The position numbers and the translations under genes were made by a program. 64,000 bases of DNA. Source: Liolophura sinensis. Lineage: Eukaryota; Mollusca; Polyplacophora; Chitonida; Chitonidae. Location of the stretch: positions 2,604,001 to 2,668,000 of the forward strand of contig NC_088300.1 of NCBI RefSeq assembly GCF_032854445.1, read 5' to 3'. The notes beneath the pieces were generated by a model, which made no database searches, was not told the DNA's origin, and saw nothing but the letters and a program-made list of their open reading frames with translations. Shown one piece after another: positions 26,216 to 39,008 of this stretch (positions are counted from its first letter, which is position 1; every line of letters begins with the position of its first letter).

Positions 26216-26740
26216 TTTAGCCAATATAGACATTTTACCAAAAATCTCCGGTATAGCGTCTCTAACATTTTTCTGTCAATTTTATTTTGCACATAACATT
26301 ATTTTTGGTTTACTGATACATCAGTTTCGTGCAGTATTACATGAGATGTGATAATAGCTTTTTTGAGTCTATTTATCGTTCTCATTTCATGTAGGCTGCA
26401 CATATATATTTCAGCAACCATGAAAGGCTTTAGGCTTCTGTATATAGGGAAGTATCCTTAAATGATTAGTGCAGATTTTTTTTAGTAGGTGCCCCCCTTA
26501 CAATGACATGGTTGGAATGTGTCATGATCAGATATAACGACAGGTTAACGTAAGAATCCGACACTTTCCTGTATGCTTGCATAACAAGTTAATGATCATA
26601 CATACATGTATAGACAATGATCATTGGCTGAGGCAAATTTATCTTATATTTGCCACGAATCCAGCAATATTTTTATGCCCGATGTTTGAGAGAAGTGTAC
26701 AATGATTACGTCATTATGTAATTATGTCTGATCATCTGTG

Positions 26741-27260
26741 ATATGCTGCTGTATACCTATTGCCCTTTACATATGCTGTTGTATAGCTATTACCCTTTAC
26801 AAATGCTGTTGTATATCTATTACCCTTTACATATGCTGTTGTATAGCTATTACCCTTTACAAATGCTGTTGTATAGCTATTACCCTTTACAAATGCTGTT
26901 GTATAGCTATTACCCTTTACATATGCTGTTTTATAGCTATTACCCTTTACATATGCTGTTGTATATCTATTACCCTTTACATATGCTGTTGTATAGCTAT
27001 TACCCTTTACAAATGCTGTTGTATAGCTATTACCCTTTACAAATGCTGTTGTATAGCTATTGCCCTTTACATATGCTGTTGTATAGCTATTACCCTTTAC
27101 ATATGCTGTTGTATAGCTATTACCCTTTACATATGCTGTTGTATAGCATCGCCTTTTACATATGCTGTTGTATAGCTATTACCCTTTACAAATGCTGTTG
27201 TACAGCTATTACCCTTTACAAATGCTGTTGTATACATATTACCCTTTACATATTGTATAC
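26741..27260. repeat. Minisatellite, 30 bp unit, about 17 copies
   Basis: Unit TATGCTGTTGTATAGCTATT plus ACCCTTTACA. It gives repetitive ORFs in more than one frame. Confidence 0.95.
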
Positions 27261-30200
27261 ATATTGTATTGTATACCCTTTACATGCTGTAAATGGGTTT
27301 TTAAAAACCCGCAGATGTTTATATGTAACACACGAACCCGCTATTTGTGACTGACGGTATGCAGCATTTATGGGTTCATTATACAATACCGGAGAAATGT
27401 TATATAGCGGTAATATACCGCTGATGATATGCCACACGAATGCTCCATGAAATATTACAAATTTTCTGTCTCTACAGAGGCACTGGCTGGTGAGCTGTGG
27501 TTAAATGTATCTGTAGTTTCGCAAGCATGAGGAGTTTTGTAAATCAAACATGCAGGATCCATGCACTTTGATATTTGTAATGTTTTGAGGTTTTGAATTA
27601 TTATATGAATAAAAATGTCCTCCAGTCGATATTTTTTGTGTGTGTGAATATTGTACGATATTGTTGTTTATTGTACTATTGGCTGTTCATCTTTATATGG
27701 AATAAACGTTTCGGAAAATATAGCTTATGTGGATTTTGAAGCGGTTCCGTGCATCTCTTATTAAATCCCACAAATGCTCAGACAATATAGGGTCCTCTCT
27801 TGTTAGTTCCACTTCGTAAATGTTTATCTCATCATTTCCCCTTACTACATGTTCTGAAAAAAATTTGTTTTTCACCCGGGAAACTCGAACTCTGACATTT
27901 CCCGGGTGCACGGCCGGTGAATACAGATGTTCACTCATACCGCCACTTCCTCTTCTCCACAAATACCACAGTGTTTTGGATTACAGGGCACTTGTCAGTA
28001 TATGTGGGAATTGCGGCCACAGCAGAACCCCCAACCCGCCCTCCCACACCCCTGTCTAAACTTAGAGGTCATCGCGGACATATATACATGTTAGAAGATC
28101 GTAATACAACTTCCATTCGGTAGCATTTACCTTCATACAATCTCCTTTTAGTGATACCATGTTATTTATGTGTAAATGGCGCTGATTTACAACACGATGA
28201 AATACAGTGATATGTAGGATGGTCAGCAATCAATGCCCAATTCACCACTATATACACCAGTCGATAATCAGTTAACTTGTACAGCTAGACACTTTCACAA
28301 TGATATATTCACTTTAATTATATAATATACCCAGTGTATTATCTGTGCTAATAAATTCAAAAATATTTGGATTCAGTTATTTATCATCATTTATTTATCC
28401 GTGTCTTTCTCTTCTTAAAGCTGGCTGATTGCATGATACATCTCGACAATTAATTTATCCTGTGGCTTGCTATGATTATAATGTGCCGGGGTAGCCAAAT
28501 CATTCGGTATTTCGTGCCAAATAAAACAAAACAGGCCTGCTAAGTCCCTAACAAAAAAAATTAGTACATGCAGTAGTGCTCAGAAGGTTATCAGAGGTGT
28601 ACAGACTTAAACTTATACGTGCTTGTCTGCTGATATGCCGATAGTGTAAGCTTGCCCGGTTTGATCTCTTTGTTGTCTTATATACATACAGGCCTATACA
28701 GGTATTAAGCTGTGACATTTGACTTGAGGATTACACATGACATAGCTGCTCCGTCCTGTTTTCAGAGATGCACAGTTAACTGTACAACACAGATATTTAA
28801 CACGAAGGTAAGCCGCTTACGCTGACCACTCACAGCTGAAAGTTTCCACAAGCTGACTTCAGTATCAAGGCCGCGTTCCTCAACGTGTCCATTACGAGCG
28901 GTCTTGTCAAATTCGTGCTACTCTCCTCGCAAAACGCTAAGCATCTCACAGCCCAGTAATACCGGAGTACAGATAGAAACAGGTGCACAATAGCCGATAA
29001 ATTTGGCCATTTTCTCGTTAACACATTCCTTAACGTGTGGAAATATGTAAACCTTACATTGTCCGAAGCATGTACTGAAATTGCATCTTCATCAGTTATT
29101 GTATAAAACATATGTAACAGTAGAGTTGCTTCACTACCAGATTTAGCCATTATATAATGTAAAAAGGGACGTTGTGTTGTCCAAACAATAATTTATCAGG
29201 TGTATTTAATAACTTAAGTACTTAATAATTTGTACCATATATATTTATGTATATAACATTTTTGTGCGAACGATCGAGGACGAGATTGGAGTCCATATAT
29301 ACTTTGATCTCTGACGCTTTGTCTGTCTCCATGGTACAATGTACTATCCGATTCCACTTCTCCTACTTTATCTACTATATAATAGGTCTCTATACGTCCC
29401 TTCATAATGCTGATAAACATCCCCACTCTCTGCAATCAGAACGTACTTCATTCCACGGTTAAATATTAGTTGTTTTTAGCACAGCTTGATGACACTGGAA
29501 CTGGATACAAGCAAATTATACACGCGGTATACATATTGATTGTGACTGTTTTTATTTTGCGGTATAAACTTTTACCGATTAGCATTATTGTGAACATGAA
29601 CTTCTGTCATGAAGGCTAATGACACATTATGACGTGTGCTCTATTGGGCTGTAATATCAATTACAAAAAATCTAAAAACAAGCCAAAAACAAAATGATAA
29701 GAACATCAATGAAATTGTACGGAAGTTGCCATTGCAATCAGCACTATATATATTGTCGTTCTCTGATGTATCATAAGTTGGGCAATGTTTTAACATATAC
29801 ACGGCACACTCAGTGCCATCTTTAAGAGTGTTTTCTACATAGGGCATAGATGAACTATTAATGACGTCGTTTTTGCTTTTAGTCATATTTTATTAAAAAT
29901 GCATTGTATTTCACATTAACTTGAATATGAACAAATGTTTGCCTGGAACAGTTCGCAAGAAATCCTAGACCAAGGGAGGTAACCTCATCCACCAAACGCA
30001 AGCATGCACTGGTTCACCACGACTGAAGGCACAGGTCTGCTTACTTTCTGCTGCCCTGTAATTCTTAAAACCACAGGAACATCTTGTGAAAGGTAGCTTT
30101 AGTGTACAATGGACCTCGAAACTTACACAGCGTCCATCCGGATGTAGAAAAGCACGTTTATGGTGTAGAGAATGTGAGGTGAAGGCCATAGGCACGATGT

Positions 30201-31178
30201 GTAGGATGCAAGGTGTCTGACGGAGATATCTCGATTTCCCCCATATATTGCTATATACGCCTGAAACTTTAGTCTCTATTGTCTACATTTCTTTCTTTCA
30301 CACCTTTCTGACGTCATTAATCAGGAATCGTCACCAGCCTTGCAGGAATTGAGACTATCCACGTACTGCTAGGCCATGCGGGTCAATTCCAGGTGAAGAG
30401 AGTAAAGAATAAAGAGCGATCTCGTGAACAGTCGTGTTTGCCGTATTGAAGCTTACTACACGAAAAAATAATAACAAAATTGACCGGCTTACAGCTTGGC
30501 AAGGAACTTAAATATTATAAAATCTTAACTTTTTAAATAAATTTGGCAAATCTGCCTCATGCAGTCAATACGTGGCCTTCGCATGAACACTTGGGTGTTT
30601 AGCAAAATCAAAAATGAAATGTTATAAATTGCCCTCAGGAGAGAATCAGGTGTTACAATAAGCGCTTCTACTGTCCTACTATATTTTAAGTCTTGCCTTC
30701 AAAATTTTCAAAATTTGGACTGAAATAATTTCAGAACATTTTCTACGATACACCTGTACAGAGATCACCTTGTTGTGGCCCCAAATTGTACCTGACAGAC
30801 ATCCTTATAGTCCCTTCTTTTCTACGATTGTTTGTGACTTGAACTCCTCGACGCTCAGTGTAAGAAATATAAACAACGCCAAGTCGTTCATGTCAAAAAA
30901 AAAATCGAACACTGCTAAGTGAGCTGCAGCATACTAAATGACGATCAAATTATCAACCGCCAAAATAAGGCGTATGCGATGCAAGCAATATTAATGTTGT
31001 GCGTGTATTAAAAGGAATCCAACGTTTCACCAGAAACAAATAGTTTCACAATTTATCACATAGGTATAAATTTTCCAGATAGTTTTTGGAATACCCGTGT
31101 ACATTACGTGAACTATTGCTTTACAGTTCGTTTGACCATTTATAGTATTATTCACCCCATCCCTATCCCCCACCAGAT
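27260..31178. other. No convincing gene
   Basis: Minus-strand ORFs at 27693-27962 (89 codons) and 28830-29150 (106 codons) look somewhat protein-like but match no family I know. AAGGGAGGTAACC near 29973 is a motif I associate with molluscs. Confidence 0.4.
29641..29886 (-). CDS. Candidate small ORF with C-terminal hydrophobic segment
   Basis: 81 codons starting with ATG, polar first half with three cysteines, then a hydrophobic stretch (ISLMFLSFCFWLVFRFFVI) near the end. It would be a tail-anchored or single-span peptide if real. No splice context or homologue was recognised; in AT-rich DNA an ORF of this size can arise by chance. Confidence 0.15.
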   Translation of the reverse strand: MTKSKNDVINSSSMPYVENTLKDGTECAVYMLKHCPTYDTSENDNIYSADCNGNFRTISLMFLSFCFWLVFRFFVIDITAQ

Positions 31179-31372
31179 TGTGGGAATGCCATACAGTTGC
31201 ATTCCCACGAGGCATGACAAGACCACAGACTGGGAACGCCATGCAGTTCCACAACACATGACAAGACCACATGCCATGCCATAAGAATGCCATGAAGTTC
31301 CACAGCGCATGACAAGGCCACAGACTGGGCATGCCATACAGTTCCACATCGCATGGCAAGACCAAAAGTAGA
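31178..31372. repeat. 44-46 bp minisatellite, short and diverged (unit 1)
   Basis: About four or five degraded copies of the GGGAACGCCATGCAGTCCCA unit that is expanded in units 2 and 3. Confidence 0.85.
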
Positions 31373-32201
31373 GCACTTCTGATGGAACACATGCACCAAT
31401 GCATTCCATATAGTCTGTGCGCGAACTGTCACTACATAGGGCACCCTGTTATAGCTGTTGTAACAGCTGAAAAATCTACAAACTGGACGCCCGCACCACT
31501 CTCTATTCATTACTGCCACCACTAGCAAGTTTTGTCCAGGAATCTTCACCAACACAAAGTTCACTAGGGTCACTATGAAGACAAACAAACGTCTAGTGAC
31601 GTCAGCAAAATAAAATACGTTTGTGTCTGCCTTTGTGTCTGTTAATACTTTATATGCATCCATTCACTTTTCATTCAGTACGAACCACGTGATGCGAAAA
31701 ACATTTCAAGTATGTTCAACAGTGAATGTTTATTGCGGGTGCCCAAAATGACATATCGTGAGGATTTTCGGTGGTCCGCGTCTGGTGCGCGAGATTGATA
31801 GGCCATCATTGTCTCGTGGATAGAGGTATTGATGTAAATCGAGTTTAGGCCAGGAAGTTGTATTTACACGAGTATGTATTTTAACGAACTATGCAAGTGC
31901 GGGCAAATCACGCGCAAACAGTCTGTACATGTCTATGTGTTGTTTTCATGACGAGTGTTCAACCGCGGGTCAACAGAGGTCATCAATGTCGTACATAACA
32001 GAGGTGGAAAGTGGTGTAGCCTAAGCCAGCTAGGCGTGCGTAGGGAGTGGCGCATGCGCTGTTGTGGAATATGCGGAAAACACAAAATGCACAAATAACA
32101 GACACGCAATCCATACATGCATGCTTACATGTTTATTGTTTTAATCAGGTGAGTCATATTCACCAAGTATAACTAAATGCCCCGTGCCCAGGCATGGCAT
32201 A

Positions 32202-33278
32202 CTAGTGACAGACAGCATCTCCAGTATGATGGTCACAATGGCAGTCATGTTCACCATGGCAGGAACCCCCAGGGCACATGATTGTGCATCCTTCGTGTGG
32301 AGGGTGGGTGGGGTGCGGCTGGGTGGGGTGCGGGTGCTGACCGACTGCAACAGTTCAAGCAACAGATGGTTTTGCTCACACACGTATGTAATCTCAGCCA
32401 TGTCGAAAATCATATACAGTGTACATACAGGCGTCATTCATTCTGAAAGTTTGTTATTCTATTAGGAAATCTCTTTATAAACGTGAAGACAAATCAAAGA
32501 ATAACAACGTTATGATCTGAAATTAAATCACGGGAAGAATGAATGAGTGATTATGGCTTAACGCCACCGCGGCAACATTTCAACCATATCGTGGCGACTT
32601 AGGGAAGAACAACATGGCATCTAAATACTGTGCATGTGCATAAATAAGTGACGCCTTGAAATATAATAAAGGAAAATACCGCAAAAAACATGATGTGATC
32701 ATCGACCAGGAGAGGGTCTATTGAAAACTGTATCGAAAACATATTTTCTTATTATTTTAATTTTTTGGCACTGAATTACATGCTTAATGGACCGTTCTGC
32801 CAGTGGAAAGGCCTACTTTAACCTCACATCACCTATATTTCCTTATATTCACCTACACACGAATTGTTTAAGCATTATTTACGCAACCAGTTCCGAGCGG
32901 GAGAAACTTTTGTGACGTCAGAGTACCCGAACCATTGCTACAAGTTGATAAAGCCCACCACAGATTTCAAAGATTTTAATTTAACATCTAGAGAATTAAA
33001 AGAAAGTATTTCTACGCATAGTGTTTAGCTATGTTTCCGATGAGCCTTAGGCCTATTTCATTATTTAGCTGTATCTCACTGTACACGCCTGCGCATGAAG
33101 TCCCGCTATGGTCTCAGTGGTTTATCAGGGAAAGAAATCATTACCTTTTCTGATTGAATCTATTTTGACAAATGCTTTTCTTACATTATATAAGCTACTT
33201 ACCTATAGAAAGGTTAATTGACTCACCTATGAAGGGGACCAAAACCAACGCAAGAGCTAGGAAAAGTGCAGCCTTCAT
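32202..33278 (-). CDS. Small secreted His-rich six-cysteine peptide, copy 1 of 3
   Basis: Two coding exons: 33278-33227 (52 nt) and 32344-32202 (143 nt including stop), with an 882 bp intron. Exon 1 encodes a classic signal peptide, MKAALFLALALVLVPFI, and ends at a GTGAGT donor in phase 1. Exon 2 follows a TTGCAG acceptor and encodes VGQ, then an H-P-T-rich linker, then a module with CTIMCPGGSC and CHCDHHTGDAVCH. Cysteine spacing is C-x3-C-x4-C-x5-C-x-C-x8-C, stop TAG; the precursor is 64 residues. Cleavage before the Gln would leave about 45 residues with 11 His. A second donor (GTAAGT, exon end 33203) in the same phase would add 8 residues. An acceptor-like TTTGCAG precedes exon 1 (exon start 33301), so a 5' UTR intron is possible. 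AATAAA lies at 32137-32132. The last three cysteines have EGF-like spacing; the histidines suggest metal binding, but the role is unknown. Confidence 0.85.
32537..32600 (+). repeat. SINE-tail fragment in the intron of peptide gene copy 1
   Basis: GAATGAATGAGTGATTATGG followed by CGCCACCGCGGCAACATTTC resembles a third dispersed-repeat tail. The same fragment is at 40196-40260 and 47114-47178, carried by the unit. Confidence 0.5.
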
Positions 33279-33486
33279 CGTGATTGTTTAGCTTCTGTTC
33301 ACTGCAAAGATATTTACTTAAAAACTCAATTGTTTGACTCCATACAGAAGACCTTTTCACTTCAGACAATGGGAGCTGTCCTGACAGACGGACTAAATCG
33401 GATGCCCGGGGTAAACGGTCGACCTTTAGCAAGCTACTGACACGCTTTTCATCGTGTGACGTATGACTTGAACGTCCTATTGCTGG

Positions 33487-33605
33487 AGTGATCCTCAATA
33501 TAATATAAAGTGATCGTCAGTATAATATAAAGTGATAGTCAATGTAATATAAAGTGATAGTCAATGTAATATAAAGTGATAGTCAATGTAATATAAAGTG
33601 ACCTC
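33487..33605 (-). promoter_or_regulatory. 22 bp tandem repeat with TATA-like core upstream of peptide gene copy 1
   Basis: Five near-identical copies containing TAATATAAAGTGA lie 210-330 bp upstream of the peptide start codon. On the gene's strand each reads TCACTTTATATTA, which resembles a TATA element. A CRE-like TACGTCA lies between the repeats and the gene. The promoter role is inferred from position. Confidence 0.4.
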
Positions 33606-35422
33606 AATATTTGTAGGCAGAAATGGCCATGCGAGAGTCATGGACCGTTTACTGTCACCAGGGCTTCACCAACAGTGAAAGTCTCAGGATAATCTACTAA
33701 CTCAGCGCACCAAAGGTCGACAATGAACTCGCACCTGTCCCATCAGGTGTATGGAAGTGGCGTGCCTTATGTATGACTGAGTTCTATTACTCTCGAACGT
33801 AAAGGGTAAATTTATGCGTCGAAAAAGACATCCGTACACCAGTCGTCAACCAACACGGACATTTGAGGTCAATAATCGCAAGGCCGATTCCCAAACAAAC
33901 GTGTGACACAAGCCACCCTAGAAATAACAAAGTATACAAAGTACGAAAATAGGACGGAATTATGCAAAGAGAAAGACTTTTCAATGATCTTGGAAAGACG
34001 CAAGGTATGTTCTGGGCAACTTTGTGAAATCAGTATTGAAATCGTGTACCATGCTAGAATATCATTTGTCGAGAAAAAAAAAACATGCATTTGAGTTGCG
34101 CCTTGAACGTAACTGTTAATTCATGTATCCAAAGTGGGGTTCGAATTCAACACCATGAATATACCGCCCCTGGCCCAGGGTTAAGCAGAATTAGACACAA
34201 TTTTGAAGCAGAGCGCCAGAGATTCTGGACGCTCTGTCCATATTTACTTACAATAGAATAACACGTATTGTAAAACTTATGAGACTTGAAGTGACGAAGT
34301 TTGATGGAATAACCTTGACTCACTAGGTTTTGCAGTAATAACTTGTGATGTGGATTGAAATTGTCACACAACACGCGGGATCAATCAAATGCTACAAGGC
34401 CAGATATGTACACACCATGTACAAAACCCTTTGGTACATTGCTGTCCAAATAAGGATATTTTACATTGTCAAACTTTAAGACCTTCTTGTCGTAAAATCT
34501 TCCACAGAGGGAACCGTGTTGGTCTTAGTGCAAATGTAGGTCCAGAGAAGAACCATCTGGACTGTGGTTTCTTTTAAATCCAGTGAAGGTGGGTAAATAT
34601 CTTTCGCAGCTTTCGCTATATATTAATTGTTTAAAGCCAGCAGATCATCAGTATATTCCGTTTAGTGAATGAGAAAGATGGAGCGTGGTAAGAGTAAAGA
34701 AAATATATAACACTTTTCTTGCCCAAGTCATGTTTTCTAAATGGTATGCAATATTCTAAGAATTTACAATTGCAATGAAGTTAAATAGTTCAGTACTCCT
34801 GTTCGTATCGTCCGATCTGCATGTACAGGTAGAATCAAGTCGTTTTCAGCCCACACCTATACATGTGCAACATTCTTAATTTATATAAAGGATAGCAAAA
34901 TATGTCTGTATAGCCCAGGCAATCACCCATAGTGTATGTATATGTGTGTGTCCGCACCTACCTTTCAGTCAGCAGATCGAGTGTAAGTGATTTGAACAGC
35001 CAGAAAAACCAACCTTATATATAGGTAGGTATTGAGGTTGTCAAGTGATTAGTAGATCGAAAATAATATTAAAGGACGAATGGGTTATCGAGCATCTGCT
35101 TTCCAAACTTTGTTTTCCACAACGTGGGCGTATCACAAGTATACGCCTCCTCTGTATATGGCCAGAGCTATGCCTGAATTGGTGATATTAGGTATATAAA
35201 AATGCAAATTTCAAGACTAATCATAGGCTGGTAGATATGTAATGTGTGCAGTGTTTATTCCACTAGTATATGAGTCTATTAAATGCATCCAGTTTTGTAC
35301 ATCTATGTTAGAACACAAATTCCAGTGCTTAGTAGGATTAATTCAGGGGGATTATAGAAAATTTGACCTTATTGCAGGTGTATATATGTGTTTTGAGATA
35401 CGTTGTAACCTCGCAGGTTGAT

Positions 35423-35427
<5 letters not shown>

Positions 35428-35480
<53 letters not shown>
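35428..35480. repeat. (AT)n microsatellite, unit 1
   Basis: About 25 AT dinucleotides. Confidence 0.95.
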
Positions 35481-35482
<2 letters not shown>

Positions 35483-36162
35483 CGATGCTTATACTTGGGA
35501 ATTCGTTAGAAGAAAAAGCAATATACTAAGCACTTTTGGCAAAAAAATTGATCAGTGTAAATCCCATCGAATTTTTGCTGTTAACGTAAATAGTTATACC
35601 TTTCACAAAATATCAGCTTCGTCTGTGCACGCGCAAGTGACCGCTCCAAATCGTTTATAAAGTAGCTAAACTTTTTAGAGCGTATCTCATTATTCATTTT
35701 TCAAACTTTATAGTATCGTTTTAACATCATAAAAACAGACACGAGTCTATTAGTTACTGAGTGGCCGTAATTTGAGCATTGCTTCGTAAACTGCGATTTT
35801 TGATCAAATTTGATATGTGCTCAGGTGATAGTATGGTAAAATTTTTAATTGCATTGTAATTTCCAAACCCAAGTATTATACCCTGGACACTAACTGAAAG
35901 TGAAATGTTAATTTATTTTCCCGTGATATTATTTATCCGTGTCGGATCATACCAAAAACTGATACATGTACTTGATGCGGCCTCGCTTGGCGCTCAGTAC
36001 TAGAAGTTAGAGCAAGAAAACAGTACTGGTTTGCCCAGGGTCAGTGTAATGTGACTAGGTGGACTGTCATGACTGGTGTCTTCGGCAGCACTTTGCATGG
36101 AGGCATGTCCTGCCACAGGAACATATAGTATGCTAACCAATTCTTAGGTAATCAATAAAATT

Positions 36163-36181
36163 TATTTATTTATTTATATAT

Positions 36182-36260
<79 letters not shown>

Positions 36261-36263
36261 TTT
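36163..36263. repeat. (TTTA)n tract, unit 1
   Basis: Tail-like tetranucleotide run at the start of the SINE-derived block; a shorter run lies at 43187-43243. Confidence 0.9.
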
Positions 36264-36600
36264 GTATTTAAGGCTGTACTCAAGAATCTTTTACTTATAC
36301 GCCGGCCATTAGATTTATGGGTGGAGGAAACTAGACACAGCTCGGGAGAGAACCGCACCTGTGTGGTCAGGTACTTAACACACCTCCCGACTCCAATCAG
36401 CCACCGACCACGCGGGAGCCGCATGGATTCCAACCTGTCATTGATTATAACTGATTGTCCGATTGGCTGACTGCTGTTCAACACCATGCCCAAGAACAGT
36501 TCACCTATGTATGACTTATATATGCTGTAAGAAACTGGAGTTCCGGGAATAAACCAGCGACTATCACCAAGTGTATGGGTTACCTACCATAACTCCTGAC
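36240..36600 (-). mobile_element. SINE-derived composite, unit 1
   Basis: A (TTTA)n run leads into GGCTGTACTCAAGAATCTTT and GCCGGCCATTAGATTTATGG, a diverged SINE. It is followed by a second element, CTGTTCAACACCATGCCCAAG-like, that matches the repeat at 26034-26215. Equivalent copies sit in units 2 and 3. Confidence 0.6.
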
Positions 36601-37757
36601 TCTGAACCGACGACCTTCACCAGGTGTATGGGCTACCGGACCTTCCTCCTGACTTAGAGCCGGTGACTTCCCCCAGACATGTGAGCTACCAGACATTCCC
36701 CCTAACTTATAGCCGGCGATAATCACTAGGTGTATGGGCTATCTGACATTCCTCCTGACTTACAGCCGGTGACCTTCACCACATATGTGCTACCTGACAT
36801 CCCTCCTGACTTACAGCCGGCGACCTTCACCAGGTGTAAGGGCTACCTGACATATCTCCTGACTTAGAGCCAACAATCTTCACCAGGTATATGGGCTACC
36901 TGACATTCCTCCTAACTTAGAGCTGGTGACCTTCACCAGGGGTATGGGCTACCTACCATTCCTCCTGACTTACAGCGGGCGACCTTCACCAGGTGTAAGG
37001 GCTACCTGACATATGTCCTGATTTAGAGCCGGCTACCGTATATGAGCTAACTGACATTCCTCCATACTTCTAGCAGGCTATCTTCACCAGGTGTATGGAC
37101 TACCTGACATTCCTCCTTAGAGCCGGCGACCTTCACCAGATATGGGCTACCTGACATTCCTCCTGACTTAGAGCTGGCGACCATCAACGGGTGTATGAGC
37201 TACCTGACATACCTCCTGACACAGAGCCGGCAATCTTCACCAGGTATATGGGCTACCTGACATATCTTGTGACTTAGAGCCAGCTACCGTGTATGGGCTA
37301 ACTGACATTCCTCCTTACTTAGAGCAGGCTACCTTCACCAGGTGTATGGACTACCTGACATTCCTCCTTAGGGCCGGCGGCCTTCACCAGATTTGGGCTA
37401 CCTAACATACCTCCTAACTCACAGCAGGCGACCTTCACCAGGTATATGAGCTACCTGACATTTATCCTGACCTTTTCCGGGCGTATGAGCTACCTGACAT
37501 TCCTCCTAACTTAGAGCCGGCGACCTTCAACAGGTATATAGGCTACCTGGCATTCCCCCTGACTTAGAGCCTTTAACTTTCACCAGGTGTAGGGGCTATC
37601 TGACATTCCTCCTGGCACAGCCGGCGACCTTCACCAGGTGTATGGGCTACCTGACATTCCTCCTAATTTAGAGCCTTTGACTTTCACCAGGTGTATGGGC
37701 TACCTGACATATCTTTTGACTTATAGCCGGCGACCTTCACCAGGTATATGGGCTACC
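36545..37757. repeat. ~53 bp minisatellite (unit 1)
   Basis: Unit: CTTAGAGCCGGCGACCTTCA, then CCAGGTGTATGGGCTACC, then TGACATTCCTCCTGA. Irregular, with many variants. Confidence 0.9.
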
Positions 37758-39008
37758 TGACAAGACCACAGATTGGGAACGCCATGCAGTTCCACGACGC
37801 ATGGCAAGACCACAGACTATGGGAACGCCATGCAGTCCCACAACACATGGCAAGACCACAGACTCTGGGAACGCCTTGCAGTCCCACAACACATGGCAAG
37901 ACCACAGACTATGGGAACGCCATGCAGTCCCACAACACATGACAAGACCACAGATTGGGAACGCCATGCAGTTCCACGACGCATGGCAAGACCACAGATT
38001 GGGAACGTCATGCAGTCCCACAACACATGGCAAGACCACAGATTGGTAACGCCATGCAGTCCCACAACACATGGCAAGACCACAGACTATGGGAACGCCA
38101 TGCAGTCCCACAACGCATGGCAAGACCACAGACTATGGGAACGCCATGCAGTCCCACAACACATGGCAAGACCACAGACTATGGTAACGCCTTGCAGTCC
38201 CACAACACATGGCAAGACCACGGACTATGGGAACGCCATGCAGTCCCACAACACATGGCAAGACCACAGACTATGGGAACGCTATGCAGTCCCACAACAC
38301 ATGGCAAGACCACAGACTATGGTAACGCCATGCAGTCCCACAACACATGGCAAGACCACAGACTATGGTAACGCCATGCAGTCCCACAACACATGGCAAG
38401 ACCACAGACTATGGTAACGCCATGCAGTCCCACAACACATGGCAAGACCACAGACTATGGTAACGATTTGCAGACCCACAACACATGGCAATACCACAGA
38501 CTCTGGGAACGCCATGCAGTCCCACAACACATGGCAAGACCACAGACTATGGTAACGCCTTGCAGTCCCACAACACATGGCAAGACCACGGACTATGGGA
38601 ACGCCATGCAGTCCCACAACACATGGCAAGACCACAGACTATGGGAACGCCATGCAGTCCCACAACACATGGCAAGACCACAGACTATGGTAACGCCATG
38701 CAGTCCCACAACACATGGCAAGACCACAGACTATGGGAACGCCATGCAGTCCCACAACACATGGCAAGACCACGGACTATGGGAACGCCATGCAGTCCCA
38801 CAACACATGGCAAGACCACAGACTATGGGAACGCCATGCAGTCCCACAACACATGGCAAGACCACAGACTATGGGAACGCCATGCAGTCCCACAACACAT
38901 GGCAAGACCACAGACTATGGGAACGCCATGCAGTCCCACAACACATGGCAAGACCACAGACTATGGGAACGCCATGCAGTCCCACAACACATGGCAAGAC
39001 CACATGGC
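37757..39008. repeat. 44-46 bp minisatellite (unit 2), about 27 copies
   Basis: Unit: CACAGACTATGGGAACGCC, then ATGCAGTCCCACAACACATG, then GCAAGAC; a 44 bp variant has CAGATTGGGAACG. Starts abruptly inside a 53 bp unit. Confidence 0.95.

Noticed and set aside
21246-27260. CRISPR-like repeat arrays
   Set aside because: Units are contiguous with no unique spacers, and the genome is animal.
26743-27354. 203-codon ORF with MLLYSYYPLQ repeats
   Set aside because: 30 bp minisatellite, open in two frames.
28830-29150. 106-codon minus-strand ORF
   Set aside because: Contains internal direct repeats (ACACGTTAAGGAATG and ACACGTTGAGGAACG) like a dispersed repeat; no known protein.
31027-31663. Conserved-looking ORF MDAYKVLTDTKADTNV in all three units
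   Set aside because: Present because the units are recent duplicates; its C-terminal part runs into the minisatellite and no gene structure supports it.
32141-32437. 98-codon minus-strand ORF over peptide exon 2 (also 39787-40095 and 46720-47013)
   Set aside because: It is the wrong frame of a real exon: it shows many amino-acid changes between copies, while the spliced frame keeps all cysteines and joins the signal peptide.
33903-34094. 63-codon ORF shared by units 1 and 3
   Set aside because: Deleted in unit 2, no motif, no splice context; conservation is explained by duplication.
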